From positions 62,001-126,000 of the forward strand of contig NZ_JABDSR010000001.1 in assembly GCF_012976305.1 (NCBI RefSeq): DNA of 64,000 nt. The letters are read 5' to 3'. This stretch comes from Peptoniphilus faecalis. GTDB taxonomy: Bacteria > Bacillota > Clostridia > Tissierellales > Peptoniphilaceae. Position 1 is the first letter of the stretch. Every line of letters starts with the position of its first letter. Shown here in pieces: positions 63,200 to 64,000 of this stretch. Made by a program: the position numbers and the translations under genes. The notes under the pieces are model-generated. The model worked only from the letters and a program-made list of their open reading frames with translations. It was not told the origin of the DNA and did not search any database.

Positions 63200-64000
63200 T
63201 TACTTAATAACATAGCTATTCATATAGTCTTCTATTCCATTATAGAGTCCCCTAGCTAATTTATCAATGTAATCAGGGTCTTTTATTGTTTCTAAATCTC
63301 TTTCATTTGATAAGAATCCTAGCTCAGCTAGTGCAGAAACATTTTTTGTTTTATTTAATACAATTATAGCTGGTCTGTTTTTAATTCCACGATCAACAGC
63401 ACCAGTTTCCCTTATAAGTGCTTTTTGTAAACAGTTTGCAAAATGTTTTTGAACAGTATCCTTTATTGAAATATTATTTTCTGAGGCGTATAATACTTCA
63501 ATTCCTTGTGCACTTGAATTATCGGAGCTGTTAAAGTGAATTGAAAGGAATAAATCTGCATTTTTATCATTTGATACAGATGCTCTGTCTAAAAGTTTGA
63601 CATATTCATCTCTTGTTCTTGTAATGGTTGCATTTATTTCTGGATTTGAGTTTAGTTTTTCCATTAAACTTTCAGCAACTAGCAAATTTAAATCTTTTTC
63701 ATAAGTATATCCATCAAGTGCAATTGCACCTGAATCTTTACCTCCATGGCCAGGGTCAATAATAATATTTAGCTTGCCATTTATTTCAATTTTGTCTTTA
63801 ATTACCTTATTCTTTTTATCTTTTAAATCTAGATCTGCTTCTTCAAATATTTTGTTTTCATTTCCATTGTTTATTTGGCTTTTTATGTTATCAGTTTCTT
63901 TTTTTTCTGCATTTGATTGAAAATAGTTGCTATCAAAAATTGATACTGACTTAATGTTAGATTTTTTATTGTCAGTGGAATTTTGATTATCATTTTTACT
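63200..64000 (-). CDS. N-acetylmuramoyl-L-alanine amidase (Amidase_3), N-terminus beyond window edge
   Basis: At least 266 codons, open to the right edge. The catalytic domain starts IIIDPGHGGKDSGAIALDG (first zinc His), followed by the Glu of YEKDLNL, LFLSIHFNSSD (third ligand) and ALAELGFLSNERD (catalytic Glu). Upstream of it is a low-complexity N/K/S-rich linker (IFDSNYFQSNAEKKETDN), so the full protein is probably secreted with an N-terminal signal or wall-binding part outside the window. It cuts peptidoglycan side chains. 15 bases upstream of rph. Confidence 0.92.
   Translation of the reverse strand, partial: SKNDNQNSTDNKKSNIKSVSIFDSNYFQSNAEKKETDNIKSQINNGNENKIFEEADLDLKDKKNKVIKDKIEINGKLNIIIDPGHGGKDSGAIALDGYTYEKDLNLLVAESLMEKLNSNPEINATITRTRDEYVKLLDRASVSNDKNADLFLSIHFNSSDNSSAQGIEVLYASENNISIKDTVQKHFANCLQKALIRETGAVDRGIKNRPAIIVLNKTKNVSALAELGFLSNERDLETIKDPDYIDKLARGLYNGIEDYMNSYVIK

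Overview
The window is low-GC Bacillota DNA. It has an AT-rich codon bias, strong Shine-Dalgarno sites, a Firmicutes-type dnaG-rpoD operon and a type-A RNase P RNA. The gene set (rubrerythrin, no respiratory genes, an SSS symporter beside an allantoinase-like gene) and the protein style suggest an anaerobic Tissierellia/Peptoniphilus-like coccus. That placement is inference, not a database match.

Bases 1-33263 are ordinary chromosome. From the left they hold an allantoinase-like gene cut by the window edge, a sodium:solute symporter with a 30-residue companion peptide, and a divergent LysR regulator. Next come rubrerythrin, prfA-prmC-rpmE-rho, glpX-transaldolase-ispF-ispD and a cell-wall block (PBP, FtsW/RodA, FHA). 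recX and a GIY-YIG gene run the other way, then an NlpC/P60 hydrolase and rnpB. A long leftward macromolecular-synthesis operon follows (nfeD-floA-hyp / phoH-ybeY-dgkA/PAP2-cdd-era-recO-glyQ-glyS-ccpN-ppsR-dgt-dnaG-rpoD-trmK-nif3).

Bases 33497-61664 are a ~28.2-kb prophage inserted in the 3' end of a tRNA-Leu(CAA) gene, bounded by a 27-bp direct repeat that is the T-arm/acceptor end of the tRNA. Layout from right to left: integrase; a lipoprotein; HIRAN and ImmA reading frames, each with an in-frame stop; CI/Cro switch; antirepressor; recombination and replication genes (Gam, Rad52-like, HTH initiator, DnaC, NinB-like, HNH, DUF1064, SSB); a pentapeptide protein; a MITE-like element; an ArpU-like late regulator; a self-contained AAA ATPase + TOPRIM-like two-gene module; terminase; portal; SPP1 gp7-like protein with an extra C-terminal domain; a deletion scar; tail fibres; RelBE; a type I toxin-antitoxin locus; and lysis genes. 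No major capsid, scaffold, connector, tail tube or tape measure gene is present. With several frameshifts and nonsense codons this points to a defective prophage that has kept its accessory genes.

Bases 61638-64000 return to chromosome: tRNA-Leu, tRNA-His, rdgB, rph and the C-terminal part of a cell-wall amidase cut by the right edge.

The best candidates for new biology are the AAA/TOPRIM module with its own promoter, 5' palindrome and terminator; the mirrored type I toxin-antitoxin locus; the prophage-borne replacement terminator for tRNA-Leu; and a possible -1 frameshift joining the endolysin to a phosphodiester-glycosidase domain.
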